Source of the DNA: Hippophae tibetana
Lineage: Eukaryota; Streptophyta; Magnoliopsida; Rosales; Elaeagnaceae
Assembly: GCA_037013495.1 (NCBI GenBank)
Contig: CM072801.1
Coordinates: 83,871,816-83,935,815 of the forward strand
Direction: 5' to 3'
Length of the DNA: 64,000 nucleotides
Each line of letters opens with the position of its first letter. Position 1 is the stretch's first letter. The position numbers and the translations under genes are program-made. This document shows, in pieces, positions 25,601 to 40,600 of this stretch. The notes beneath the pieces are model-generated. The model ran no database searches and was not told the DNA's origin. It was given only the letters and a program-made list of their open reading frames with translations.

Positions 25601-28600
25601 GTCCTCACTATATGCCAGGAATGCATATGCAATCAAGTAGTGGTTCGTCTTCTCCAATGCAATCTGCACATTCTTACCATCAATCAAACCACGATGAACA
25701 TTTTGGTGAGAATGTACATCCAATAGCTACCCCACATGGGAGTCTTCTTCTATTTGATGAATCATATGTAGTAAGATTTAATTTATGGTGTATATAATCT
25801 ATTATTTTTAAATTCTTATTATATGTTTTATTTTTATATATAACACTTAAATTTTTTACAAATATGAAATGTTTGTTGAAACATCCTTCGTCAATGGACT
25901 TTGTTGCTATTGGAATGGTATAACAATTGAGCGATGATCGGATGATTCATAATCAATATTTGTCTAATCATTGGCGAATAGTAATTGATCAATCATTGTT
26001 TCATGATTGTCCACTAATTGTGCCTTCTGATGCTACCACAGTCCAAGAGGCGGTTGGACAGTATGTGGCTTGGCCGTCGATTCAAGTTGTTCTAAATTTT
26101 AACGTGGTACTATTTTTTAACTTAAAAGATAACACTTGTTTACTACTATTATTTTATTATATTTTATATTGTTACTAAAAAATACATATATAATACTTTT
26201 TTTAGTCTATTATACCATAACTCTTAAATGCGGCACATTTAAGAGATACGAAGCAAGTATCTCATGCTAAATCTATGTCTAGTGGCCAATCATCGCGCAC
26301 GAAGTCATTCAAGAAGAAGCCTTGGAAAAAGTATAGTCATAATTATGTGTTTAACTTCAGCAGAAATCTTGGCACTTTGATGACTATTGTTGGGAGGGCA
26401 TCTAGCATAAATGATGGATGGACTGTGCCACTTCCTATAGAAATTTCTGGTGTAGACCTCGGCCAAACTTATATATCGATCGAGTGCTTATTGCATCTAT
26501 TTGAATATCAAATGGTCGATTTAAGTATAATTCAAGTGTGGACAAGGTGAGTCCTCAATCTATTTATTATTTTTTATTTATGTAGAACATATATAATTAT
26601 ATTTGTATTATCTAATTATATATATATATTTTATATAGGGCGTGCTATTATCGACTTCAACATAATCACTCATCACATTTAACAATGTTCTATGATTCTT
26701 CATATATCAATCAATATCAAGAGAAAGATGTTAGCATCAGAGCTAAACAATTATGTGATAGGGCATTAACGCTTAACAGAAATCAAAAGTTGATAATCCC
26801 TTGGCCATTAAGGTTTGAACAAGGCCAAGATCATTAGATGTTGGTAATCATTGATCTGTTCAATAATCATGCTTGGTACTGTGACTTAGCTTCCATAGAA
26901 CTGAGTAAAGATACAAAAGCAGTTGTTGCAATGTAAGAGTTATAGCTACATATTAGTTTCTTCTATTATTTTGTGTAATATTTAATAAAAACTAACCGTT
27001 TTAAACCTTGATAGGGCATAGAAGTTGTGGAACAAGTTTAAGGGCATTGCCCTTAAAAAATCTCATAAGCTTATATGGACAAAAGTTATGGTATGTACAA
27101 GTCAATATTAATAATTTTATTAATTTTACAATTGAATAATAAAGATGTTCGAATATGAAAATTCATGTACACTTGTTTTTTGTAGGTTCCACAACAAAAT
27201 AATGGAGTCATGTGTGGTTATTATGTTATGAAGTTTATGAGTGAAATCATAACAAATATCAAAATTTCAATTTATGATATGGTAATATCTTTTACCCATA
27301 TACATAAAAGTTTTTAACATATTTGAGTTTGTTTTTGTAAATAAATGAAATTACATTCTTATTTTGATTTTAAATACATGTAGTTCTTTGGTTGGAAAAA
27401 GACGGGCTACGACCAACAAATTTTTTATGATTTACGAGAGGAATGGGTAGAACACATGGTTCAAATTATATCATCACAATAAGAATCAGGAGAAGATTCT
27501 GATGATCTTGAATAGCATATGACAACATAACAGTAAATTTTTTAATGATTTAATTTCTCTCTCTATTCCTGTGTCTGAAATCACTTGTTTGATAGATGAT
27601 TATATGCTCATGTATTTAGGGGAATGCATTGTTTTATGGACCTATTTTTGGCCCAAACTACATCGCATCCATATTTGTTTTGTATATACATCACGTGAAC
27701 CGACTTTACATTTTAAGTTGCTTAATTTAAAGTCGATTCAGCGAACCGACTTTAATGCCTATTTTTGTAGTAGTGGTAAATATATAGATCAAAAGACTTG
27801 TATGAACCTGTGTAGTATTAAAATCATTGGTCTTAATGTTTTCTTGCTTTATTAAATTGTATATTCTTGCGTAAATGGATGAACAAGAATGTTTCCAATT
27901 GATTGTCAAAAGAGGCTTTTGAATGTTTTTTGGAGATTGCTAACAAACAGAAAGAATTAAATTCAATTAGCTAGATGAGTAAAGCATAGTGAGGGATTAG
28001 GTGAAATCAATTTCCTAGAAGTTTTCTTCCTATTGATTAGATTTTCGAACAACATCTTTCTTTTCTTTTGCGCATTTTCTTTAAATTGATTTTATTTTAA
28101 ATTCCAATTACATCAACCTTAGTGACTTTTCTAGATAAAATTGAAATTAGCATAATTTTGGTATTTGTCAAAAGTAAGTTACCAATCCCTGAGGATGATA
28201 CTCTTCTCATCACTTTACTATAAAACTATGATATTGTGCACTTGTAATTTTATATCGATCATGTTTTTGTCATCGTTGCCGAGGATTAATTTCTTCTTAT
28301 TTTTTCCAATATTGATACAAAGTAAACTTGGATGTGTCATGCTAGAACTCGAAACATTATTATTTTTTATCCATACACCATGAAGGATTATGTAAGGGCA
28401 GTTGTGAACGAAAACTACTCAGGTGTAAGACGCCAGACCATTAATGCCAATAATTTTGAGCTCAAACCGACATTGATCAGTTTGGTGCAAAAAACCCAAT
28501 TTGAGCGATGTTCTTGGAGATTTGTGGCACTGTAAAGATGAATGGTGTTTCTGAAGACACCATTAGACTGAGATTGTTTCCTTTTTCATTAAGGGACAAG

Positions 28601-31600
28601 GCCAGAGGTTGGATACAATCTCTATAACTAGGAAGCATCACTAGTTGGCAAGATATGGTAGAAAAGTTTCTTGCTTAATTCTTTCCACCTCATCATGGAT
28701 TTCCAAATTGGTTACAAGTTTAGATGTTCTATAATTTGTTAAATGGGAAAACTAGAACCAATCAAACAACTATCAATGGCCAACTAAAAGATCTATGGCA
28801 AAGAGAGTTACTGGGATTCATGAATTGGAGCCATTTGTTGCCATTTCAACTCAAGTTGCTTCTCAATCTCATCAGGTTTTAGCCTTGACAACCCAAATAA
28901 TACCATAAAGTGCAGAATATGTTGCAACTTCAAGGATGACAGTTTTGATGAATGAAGCAAGTCAAGAATAGGTTCAATACATCAATAATCAAAACTACAA
29001 CTATCGTGGTAATCCTATGCCAAATTACTACTATCCAAGGCTTCGAAATCATGAGAATTTTTCTTATGGAAACACAAAGAATGTGTTGCAACCTTCTCTA
29101 GGATTTGATAGTCAATCAAGCGAGAAGAAGATGTCAATTAAGGATTCCATGATTTCCTTTGTTGAGGAGACCGAAGCAAGGTTTAAAAAGAGTGATTCAT
29201 GGTTGGATAACAATAAGGCTCATTATAGCAATATGGGAGCCACTATAAAAAATCTTGAAGTGTAAATTGGGAACTAGCCAAGACTATCAATGCGCAACAA
29301 AGAGGAACTTTTCCTAACAATATAGAAGTGAATATGAAGGAACAATGCATGACTAGTACACTTAGGAGTGGAAGAGAAATTGAGAGGTCACCATAAAAAA
29401 AACCGAGTCCACCCCTACAACTCCAAACAATTTCCAAAGCAATAATAAAGCAGTAGAATAGGAGATTATTGAAATACACTAAGAAAAACTGACATGCCTT
29501 TATCAATTTTATTTCCTGACAATCCTCCTATTCTTTCTACTTTATTTCCTTATCCTTAACTCTTCAATGCTGAAATTATTTATGCTATTTCAAGCAGCTC
29601 ATAAGTAAATCCAGTGTAGGTTGTACCAAAAAAGGGGTGGAATAACGGTGATGACAAATGACAAAAATGAGTTTATTCCTATAAGAACAATCACATATTG
29701 ACGTGTATGTATGGATTACCACAATTTAAACAAAGAAAAATGGAAAGATTATTTTCCACTTCCATTCATTGACCAAATATTAGATCGATTGGCCGGATAT
29801 CTCTATTATTACTTCTTAGATGGTTATTCAGAGTATAACCAGATTTTCATAGCCCTCGAAAATCAAGAGAAAACTATATTCACATGCCCCTACAAAACAT
29901 TTGCTTTTAGAAGGATGCATTTTGGATTATGCAATGCCCTAGCAACATTCCAACATTCCATAATGGCTATCTTTTTTGATATGGTAGAAGATATAATGAA
30001 AATTTTCATGGATGTGTTTTTGGCTTTTGGTACGTATTTTGATCATTGTTTGCATAATATAGCTATTGTTTTGTAGAGATGTGAAAATAAAAATCTTGTC
30101 CAAAACTAGGAGAAGTGTAATTTCATGGTTCAAGAAGGGATCGTGCTTGGCCAAAGAGTATTATCTAAAAGAATTGAGGTTGATCAAGTGCAACCATGGA
30201 AAAACTATCACCTCTAAAGAACCTGAAGGGAATTAGAAGCTTTTTGGGATATGCAGGATTTTATAAAAGATTTATAAAGGATTTTTCTAAACTTTCTAAA
30301 CCTTTATGTAATCTTCTTGAAAAAGCTCTACATTTGAATGATGTTTGTTTGCAAGCCTTTAATGCAATTAAGGACAAATTGTTTTCAGCACCAGTAATGA
30401 CTATACTTGATTGGAGTCAACCTTTTGAAGTAATGTGTGATGCAAGTAACTTTGCAATTGGAGCAATGTTAGGACAAAAGCAAGACAAACTGTTAAGGGC
30501 CATATACTATGCAAGTCGAACATTGAATAAAGCCTAATTGAATTATACAACAACTGAGAAAGAGATGCTTACTGTGGTGTTTTCTTATGAAATATTTTGG
30601 TCTTATCTCATTGGAATAAAGGTGATAGTGTTCACTAATCATGTAGCACTTTATTATTTGTTTGGCAAGAAGGATGCTAAGCCTAGACTGATTCTTTGGA
30701 TCTTTCTTATTCAAGAATTTGATTTGGAAGTTCGAGATAAGAAATGAATGAAAATTTAGTTACTGACCATTTCTCTTGGTTGGAGCAAGAGGAAGTAAAA
30801 CCAGATTTAGAAATCCATTTCCTGATGAGCAGTTGTTTGCATGTAAGATGGTATTATGATATTGTAAACTACCTAACTTGTAAAGTATTTACACCATATC
30901 TTACTTACCACCAATTTAAGGAGTTTTTGCATGATGTGAAATATTATCTATAAGATTAGCCTTTGCTTTTCAAAAGATGCCCTGATCAAATCATCCAAAT
31001 ATGTGTATCTAAAGAGGATATGCATGCCATTCTCTATCATTATCATTCCTCGCCATATAAAGGACATTTTGGAGTAACATGAACAACAACTAAGGTACTT
31101 CAAAGTGGTTTCTTTTGGTCTTCTATTTTTCATGATAGCTATACTTTGGTGAAAACTTGTGATTGGTACCAATGTATGGGAAATATTTCAAGGCTTCAGG
31201 AGCTAACATCTAAAAATATCTTAGAGGTTGAGCTATTTGATGTTTAAGGAATTGATTTTATGGGTCCTTTGTCTCCTTCTTTTGGATTTTTTATGTCTTG
31301 TTAGTAGTTGATTATGTGTCAAAGTGGGTGGAGACACTTATTGCAACAACAAATGATGCAAAGGTAGTGCTCAAATTTTTACATAAGAATATATTCACAA
31401 GATTTGGCACTCCACAAGCTATTATTAGTGATGAAGGGACCCATTTTTGCAACAAGTTGTTTGATAACCTTCTCTCTAAATATGGTGTGAAGAAAAAAAT
31501 ATCACTTTCCTACCATCCCCAAACTAATAGCCAAGCTAAAATTTCAAATCGAGAAATCAAGAATATCCTTGAAAAGACGGCCAACACCTGATAGAAAGGA

Positions 31601-34600
31601 TTGGGCAAAGAAGCTTCATGATGCTTTATGGACATACCGTATAGCTTTTAAAACATCTATCAGGATGTCTCCTTATCGATTAGTGTTTGGAAAAGCATGT
31701 CATATCCCTATTGAGTTGGAGCATAAAGCTTATTGGTTTGTAAAGAAGTTTAATTTTGATTTGAAGGCAGTAAGAGAAAAGTGACTTCTTCAATTGAATG
31801 AAATGGTTTAGTTCTGGAATGATGCTTATGAAAATGCAAAGAACAAAAAAAGAAGTTGCATGACAAATAGATTCTTAGGCGTGAGTTTGTTCTAGGACAT
31901 CAGGTTTTTCTCTTCAACTCATGAATAAAAATCTTCACGGGTATGTTAAGATCAAGATGGACATGCCCTTATACAATCGACAAAGTTTCCCCTTTTGGAG
32001 CAATGGACTTGAAGGACAAAGAAGGACATTTATTCAAAATTAACAATTAGATATTGAAGCACTATTATGGAGAACAAGTAAAGAGGAATTGTGTATTTAT
32101 TCCTTTTCAAAATCCTAATTAATGAAGATTAAAAAATCTAGCTATATACTATAAAACAAGCGCTTATGGGATATAGGAAGCAGCCCATAAGACATTATTT
32201 TATTTTATTTTATTATTTATTTTAATAATTTTGATTTTGAAGCTGGTTTCTTTTGCAGGAATAAAGAGCTAAAAATTACAAACTAATGCGGATCCACCAT
32301 AAAATAAGGGAAGTTCCTTTCATTTCTTAATCTGTCTTACTTTTGAATTACAATGATGACATTATTTGGTTTAAGTTTAGGGGTGTAAACTCATGTAGTC
32401 TTGAGTTGTTGGATTCTCTTATCAAGCATGTATTTGAGTATGATTGAATTCACCATGACTCTAAAATCTGTGGATATTGAGGATGGTTTTGAGAAAAAAT
32501 TTCAAAATATGCTATTATGTTAGGTAGAGTTTTATGGGTACTTTGATTTAAATCTTTGTCCTTGAAAATAATTGAGTACATAGTCAACTTTTCTTTACTC
32601 CATTTTTCTATGAAGAGAAGAAGTTGAATTAACTAGATCAGTAAAACTCAATCTTGTTTTGCTCTAGAATCCATTGATGGATCCTTGAGGCAAAATCCTA
32701 GTTGATACCAAATATTAGAGAAAGAATCTAGGTAATTTTTTTTCACAACCAAAAATCTTTCCCAATTGTCCTGATTATCATGCCATCATTGCAAGGTGTA
32801 TTCCTATAGTCAACCCCCTTGAGCCTTATTTTACATAAGCTTTATTTGTTCTTTTAAATACATAAACCATTCCTATTCTCAGTTTGAAAAACCATGAAAT
32901 TTTGAAAAAATACTTTGGTAGAAATTTACATTTAAAGAGAAAGTTAGTTCAAATTAAATAATCCACATTATGTTCACTATATTTGATCAAAATATTAAAA
33001 GAAAATAAAGTAAAAGGAAAGAATCGAAAAAGGGTTAAAGTGGTTGAAAATCAGAAAAGACTATGAGTATCAAGGTGTTTGAAAAAAAAGCACTCAACTT
33101 ATTGAGTATAGTAATAATAGTTTCATCAATATGGATATATTATCAAGAAAGAGCTATGGTGTGAACCCTGTGGATATTTTTTTATTGTTCTTTCTACCAA
33201 GTATTTTCCCAATTTGCTTTGATTTTCCATATCCATCTCTTTCTTAGCCCTTACCATATGGCATGTCATTACAACCTTGATTGAAGGCCTTTTAATATCT
33301 GATTTTGGTGTTTGATTACGTTACTAGAGAGGATTTCGAAAAAATTTACTTATGGGGTTAAGTTTTAAGAGAATTCTTCTTATTTTAGTTGTTCTACTTT
33401 AATTTGAATTTGCTGGTAGTTTGGAGTTAAATTGATTATTTCATACACACACTCAAGGACTTAGCTTTAGGTTGAAGTAAATGCTTAACTCTTGCTTAAA
33501 AAATTGTAGAATTTTTTTTTATTTTCTTGCTATCTTCGATGTAAAAAGAGTAAGTTATTAGTGATGAAATCTAAATTTAGATCATGGCTTGGTGAGTGAT
33601 AGTAATTCTCTATGGGGTCTAGTTGATATTGTTTATAGTTGTCTTCTTTTTTCTTTTCTTTTTGGTGTTTGATAACTTGCATAATTTAGCATAATTTATC
33701 ACTTCTCAACTTTAACTTTAGTCTAATTTTATTTATTTATTATTGATTTTAGACTTCATTATTATTATTTAAATTTTATTGCAGATTTGAAGAAAAAATG
33801 AAGATCCAAAATTTTAGAAGCGTATCGTCTAAGGACTCTCAAATCTAAATAAAGATTTATTTCATTCAAATTTATATTAAGATTTATTGAAATCAAAAAG
33901 AAGAAAAGAAAAAAAAAGTTGAAACAATTTGGAGGCAATAGGCGAGCGTTATATATATATATGAGAAGAGAATAGTTGTGCAGAACTAAAACAGAGAAAA
34001 AAGCAGATAATGGCACTAGCTAGGAGAAAAAAGAAAAAAAAACGACTGCTAAGGAGATAGAGAGAAGGGCAAAAATGGAGAGAAAAAAAGTTGGATGGAC
34101 GAAGCGAAAGTAGATTTTTCAACATTGTTTTTCCTATCAATTTCTCTCATAAAAATTATGATGAATTCGTTTATGTTGAATTTAATTTTTACCATGAACT
34201 ATATTTTCTTATTTTAGGAAAAAATATATATAATCTAATTCCAAACTATACTTGATTTTTCATGTTAATTTGAATTATTATCTCTTTATGTTTGTCTAAT
34301 TTGTTCTTAGTTTATTACTTATAATTAACTGGTCATTAATTAGATGTTTTTAATCTTGTGATTTGTTATCAAAAGAGATAATTATAGGATAGATCTGGAA
34401 TATTTCAACATAGGTAAATATAGAGATCAAAAGACTTATATGAACCTATTTAGCATTTAAATCATTGGTCTTAATGCTTTCTTTCTTTATTAAATTGCAT
34501 CTTCTTGTGTAAATTGATGAACAAGAATGTTTTCAATTGAGTGTCGAATTAGGCTTTTGAATGTTTTTTGGAGATTGCTAACAAACAGAGAAATTAAATT

Positions 34601-37600
34601 AAATTAGCTAGATGAGTAAGGCATACTGAGACATTAGGTGAAATCGATTTCCTAAAATTTTCTTCCCATTGATTAGATTTTTGAATAACACATTTCTTTT
34701 CTTTTGTGCATTTTTTTAAATTGATTTTATTTTAAAATTTCAATTACAACAACCTTAGTGGCTTTTCTAGATAAAATTGAAATTAGTATAATTTTGATAT
34801 TTGTCAAAAGTAAGTTATCAATCCTTGAGGACGATACTCTAGTCATCACTTTACTATAAAATTATGATATTGTACACTTGTAGTTTTGCATTGATCATAC
34901 ACCAAATGTGATTTTAATAACATTAATGATAATTTTTTAAGTATACATTCTATTTTTCTTTTAGATTATTTTAATTTAGAACACCTCTTCATTAATAACT
35001 ACTATATTTTATTTATATATTACTACATCTAATGATATTCTTCTTCGTAAAAAGATAATGACTATATTGAATAATTATATTCATAGGTTGTATAAGATAT
35101 ATAATTAAGAATAAAATAATAGTAATGACTTGTTCTATATTGAAAATATGGATTATAATTGGAAGTGTAATATACATAAGTACATGTGAATTATGTCTAT
35201 AATAGATTACTGAGGTTTTTATATAACTCAACTCATACCCTCGTAAATGAGACTTGATCCTAGACTTTCAATATGTTCAAATGAGTTTCATGTTATTAAA
35301 TTATTGTTTGTTTAATTTATCTAATTTATAGATCTAATATTTATATAATATTTGATAAATTAAAATATGCATGATCTAGTTCTATCTAAAAAATTCCTAC
35401 CACCAAATTTCAATTATTGTTACATAAAGTACAATCTTCGATATTAAATTTAGGAAAAAAACTAACAAAAATATTTTAACAGTGATTATTTATGTGAGTT
35501 TTTTCATTACTTTTTTTTACAAATTTTAACGGTGATGCTATTTATATATATACTATCACAAGTTTGGTGATATTTTTATAATTGTTTAAACGTTAATGAT
35601 AATATTGTAACAACCACTATAATTCAGTGGTAAAAAAATTATTTATCCTAATATGTTAGAATTTTTAATTTAAAATTATATGTTTTTATTTTTATTTCAT
35701 CTTAAATTTAAATATATAAAATATAAGAAAATAAAATTAATTAAATATTAATTCTAATAATTTTTTTTAATGAAACTATTTTCATTTGCACTCATATAAT
35801 AACCTAGTTATTAAATATGATTTCATTTCTGATCTTTAAATAAAAAAAAATATATGTTCATTTCATAAAATGAACATTTTTTCCTGAGCGAATTAAAAAT
35901 AAAATTATATATATTAAGAGGAATTATGTCATCATGTAGTTAAACCTTTTATTTATGAAAAAATTGCATACAATAAATTAACTATTATATAAATATGTAT
36001 TATTTTACTAAAATTATTGTATAACTAAGTATTGTAAAGTAAATTTAAATAGCTTATATAATTTGTCATGAAACACAGCTAATTTTAATTATATTATAAT
36101 TTTATCAATTCAATTTAATACAATATACTATATTTTTCATGTCCAGTACATCGCATTAATTAAACATGCCGATATTGGTTAATTAGGGTTTATGTTTCTC
36201 CAACTAATGATATATTTCCAACTAATGAGATATTAAATTTTTAAGTTGAAATCCCCAGTAGTCAGCCACCAAAATAACCACGTGGTGTTTTGTTTTTGGA
36301 GTGCTGACTATGTTCAAACAAAGTCAGCTTAACTTTAGGTAATTTATGGTTCATGACTTGATAAGAGGCTAGTTAATATTTTGAATGAAATTGATATTGT
36401 TAATTATTATTTTAAAAGTAATGCTTAACGTAAAAAAAATTATACACATTTATATTCTCAATAATTATTATTTTGCACATAGAAAAATAATTGAAAATAT
36501 ATAAGTTATTTATTTTAAGATAAATTTAACATGTAATATATAATTAATATGGATGTAAATATGTATTTAAATTTAAGTAAATTTAGTATTAGACTGGGGA
36601 AGAAAGCTAGCTACAAATTAATTAAAACATAAATAAATACCTTAACACCAAGGTCGAAAATCCAACCCATGAGAATTCCAAGAGGGAAACCAATGAGGTA
36701 GTAGCAGCCAAGATTGATATACGCTACCCATGCCTGCCAACCAGACCCAACAGCTACCCCTGTAATTTCAATTAGTTTACAGTTAATTAACACTATGTTT
36801 GATAATATTTTAATTTATTAGTTTTATAACAAAAATTTTGTTTCTAAATTCTTTACAGGTAAAAATGTAAAATCGTTTTATAATCAATTTTTAATTTTAA
36901 TTTTGAAAAATAATTATGCCATATAAATGTTAAAGAAACCTATTTGTAAAAAAAAAAAATTAATTATATTTTAGGTCAACAAAGTATAAAGTTAGTTATA
37001 AATATGTCTCAAACACTTATTTATTACAATTATAGGCACGATGTATAAGTAAGGAAAAAAAAAATTTGTTCAATGTCCAAAGTTAAATATATTTTTATCA
37101 TTACATATGCTCATAATTATAACTTTAAACATATCCAGTGATAGAAATAATTTTATCATTACTCATCGTTGTAGATATAATTATAACTAAATAAATATTT
37201 TGTACATATTTAATATTAACTCATACTACTTACATGATATATATCTTCACGAAAACCTGAAAAGCCAAACGTATACTAAGTAGTAAAGCAAGATACATAA
37301 TTTAGGAGGAAAAGAATTCGCTGTCTATTCAATTATAAAAGTTAATCTTATTAAATATAGTTAAAAAGTGTGATTTAAAATAGTAATAAGGTAAGATTTA
37401 ATTATTATTAAAGAATGAGAGTAGAGTAGAGAGAAAGAGAAAGAAATGTAAATGTAAAGGTATTTTCCATTAATTGTAGTGAAGTAGATAAGTGCCAGGT
37501 ATTTATATATATCGATCTATAACTAACTTCACAAATCATAAGAAACTATTGTTAATTTGGTAAAAATTCTAAGCTATTAAATCTAACATCTCTAATCAAA

Positions 37601-40600
37601 TATATGGTTGTGGGAACACCATAATTTTGAACTTAGAGATGAAAATCTAAACTCCCAGGCTTAATGAGAACATCCGCTACTTGATCTTCAAAAAGAGACT
37701 TGATCTTCAAAAAGAGTAAAACGAACATCAAAAAGACCATTGAAAACCAAATCACCTGGGAAATAGAAATTAATCTCCATATACTTCATTCTAACATGTA
37801 TAACTGAATTGGTTGTCAAATGCTTAGTACTTAAACTGTCTATAGACAAAACAGGTTTGTGAGCTAATTAAACACACAATTCCTTCAAAGCTAAATTAAT
37901 CCATATCACCTCACAAGCAACTAGAACAAGAATATTCAACCTCATCACTTGACCTAGAAACAACTTCTTGCTTAAAACACATCTAGAAAATGAGATTGTT
38001 ACCAAAATGGATACAATAAGCTCGAGTACTCTTTTGATAATTTGATCCACTAGTTCAATTAGAGTCTGAAAACATACGAGGCCAAACATATTAATTTATG
38101 AAACTGTAAACCATAAGCACATGAACCCTTTCGATATCTGAGTACTCTCTTTATAGATTTCCAATAGAAATCTGATGGTGAGTTAAAAAACTGATTTGAA
38201 GAGCAACAACTGTACTCCTATAAAATGATGGATCTTCCAATGTATACCATCATACTCTGCAAGAAAAGGCCATTTCTTCATTGGTGTTTCGCAAGGCTTT
38301 GAGTAATTGATAACTCTACAAAAGTAGAGTTATTTATCTATTTCTAAATCATAAAAAAACTTAATTTTTATTTAATTTTACAATATAGGGAAAAAGATAT
38401 CAAATGGATCAAAAATAAGAAAAAGTGAGAACAAATACAAAATTATAGAGTCGATCGATCGACCATAAACTGGATCGATCAAGGAGTCATTTCTTGATCG
38501 ATTGAGAGTAGGCTTGATCGATTGAGTGATGAGGATCAAAACGCGTCAACACAAAATTAAATCCTAAATTTCAATTTTTGTCCTTGGATCAAAGTAATAC
38601 GAATCCTAATCTAATCAGGATCAATTTCAGTGTATTCAAAGCATCATAGGGAGGTCATAAACAAGACAAAAATAAAATAAAAATCCTAGCAATTGCCAAG
38701 AAGAGAAAAGAAGAGAAAATTTTCAACAGTAGATTAAAGAAAACACAATTTTGTGAATTATTCAAAAAAAAAAAAAATAACTAGTGCTACAAATCTAGAG
38801 ATTGAGTGTCTAGTTATGTCTAGTTAATTTATTAATCTATGAGTTTTATAAACCCAATTTTCTGCATGTGATGATCTAATATTTTACCCCAATTATTATT
38901 ACAATTTAATAATATTATTTAATCTGATTTTTATACTATTAATTGTTTGACCAATAATTGATCTATAGAGGCAATTAAATAAATTTGAGATAATTAATCA
39001 AGTGTTTGTCTTGATTAAATAACATACATAGTTTCTAAGCAGATATGTATGATTCTTACGTATGTGATCACTGATAAGCTTAATAAGTAGTATACAATCT
39101 AATTCATATGAGAATGTGATTAAGTTAATTAATTACCATATAGTGTGTAGTGTACTTAAGAGAGGAATGCATGATATGTTAGATTCAACTGATCATATAA
39201 TTGATTATTGATTATATTGAGAGATTTTAGTGATTCACATGTTAGGAAATTGAGAGATTAAAGATTTTTAGATCATTTTTCATATATTTTCGTAGTTGTT
39301 GAGTCTTATGATTTATAATTAATTGTCATTTAGTTTTGAATTTTTATAATTTTCTATTGTTTAAATAATATTCATAATAATTATATTGATACTCGGTTAT
39401 AAGTTACACAAACCCTTATGGGATCGATATCTATATTTATTTTCGTTATATTACTAGTACGACTCATATACTTGCAAATTACATTGTGTTTATTAGGAAT
39501 CAAGACCAACTTTAGTTATCAAATAAGTAATATACTTTTGTTTACTTAGATGTAAGCTTACAGAAGTTCTTTTAACCTCAATCCCAAGAAAAAAGTACAT
39601 GTCTCCTAAGTTCTTTAGAGAGAACTTGTCATTCAAGAGTATTATGAAAATAGCAATATAAGCCTTGTCATTCCTAGTAATGATAATATCAGCAACATAA
39701 ATCAAAACTATGATTTTGCAACAACCCTTGAAATTGAAAAATAGTAAGGTGTTTGCCTTTGAGGTTATGAAACCCAAATCAAGAAGGTTTGAACTTAGTT
39801 TTTGATACCAAGCTCTATGGACATATTTAAGACCATATGTACATTTTTATCAGATTTCCATTAAGGAAAGAATTAGTCACCTACAATTGCTTCAAATCCT
39901 AACCCTTAGGGAAAGCCAAAGATAACACCAACTTGATTGTTTTAAGTTTAATGATTGGTGAGAAGCTTTCACAAAAATAAATTCATATAAGCCATGATTA
40001 TCCTTGCTTTATATTTATCAAGCTTTCCATTGCATTTTAGTTGAGTTGTAAACAACCATTTACAAGAATTGGGATAAAATGAACTAGTTCCCAAGTGTCA
40101 TTATCTAATAAATCCTGAAATTCTTTCTTCATATCCACTTCCTATTAAGCTCTTATTTGGGATTGGCATAACAAGATTGTTATGAGAGTATGACTTTCTT
40201 AGTGGGTCTAACGAGAGTAAGAAATATATGTGGCTTGAAGGAACAAGCTTGAGACTTAGTTACTATAGGAAATGTGTATAGGCTTTGTAGAGGATGACTT
40301 ATGTGTAGACTGAGGAGCAACACTTGAAGAGCCAAATTGTGAGTCAGGAAAAATATTTGGCATATGATTGAATATCATCAAACAAAGATTGTGACAACAT
40401 AGGAGACTGGACAACAACATTGGGAGAAGGAAACATCGTGTCAAAATGTGTCTCATAATCAATGCTCAAGGAATTACTAGGAGAGGTTGAGATTGACATA
40501 TATGTCTCATGAGAAGTAGATATGAGAATATTATTAGTATAAGAATTAAAAATTGGTGGAAGAAAAGGCACTCTAAAGGAACCTAGACTCATCAAACATT

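Larger units (their letters stand above)
22212..27775 (+). mobile_element. CACTA (En/Spm) DNA transposon with Ulp1-like gene
   Basis: It is 5,564 bp with terminal inverted repeats CACTATTACAAAAAGAGG (22212-22229) and CACTACTACAAAAATAGG (reverse of 27758-27775), and a 3-bp target duplication gta (22209-22211 and 27776-27778). The uninterrupted 3' LTR of the host element confirms the empty site. Subterminal regions carry repeated gtcggtt/aaccgac motifs. Inside, plus-strand exons encode a Transposase_24-like (Ptta/En/Spm) product and a Ulp1-like cysteine protease. I found no TNPD/Transposase_21 catalytic gene, so the element was probably non-autonomous; several stops show decay. Confidence 0.92.
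21488..28261 (+). repeat. Athila-like 5' LTR, split by CACTA
   Basis: The LTR parts are 21488-22211 and 27779-28261, about 1.21 kb in total. Both align with 33666-34897; the joint falls at cataggtaaatatag in the intact 3' copy. The first bases are TA rather than TG. It ends tcgatca. Divergence from the 3' LTR is clear by eye, indicating an old insertion. Confidence 0.88.
21488..34897 (+). mobile_element. Athila-like gypsy LTR retrotransposon with nested CACTA
   Basis: Two LTRs (21488-28261, split by the CACTA element, and 33666-34897) bound a 5.4-kb internal region. The flanking target duplication tacac is exact at 21483-21487 and 34898-34902. The gag, reverse transcriptase, RNase H and integrase fragments are Athila-type: [20 protein letters not shown] in gag and RSRW in the integrase C-terminus. 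The element lies antisense to the MATE gene inside its 16.8-kb intron. It lacks a protease domain and has lost catalytic residues in both reverse transcriptase and integrase, so it is dead. Confidence 0.9.

Noticed and set aside
25325-25632. Trp/His/Met-rich minus-strand frames that resemble repeat proteins
   Set aside because: Antisense of the Met-Pro repeat in the CACTA gene.
21508-33670. First choice of Athila-like LTR start at TGATA
   Set aside because: Starting at 21488 and 33666 gives a better alignment and an exact tacac target duplication.
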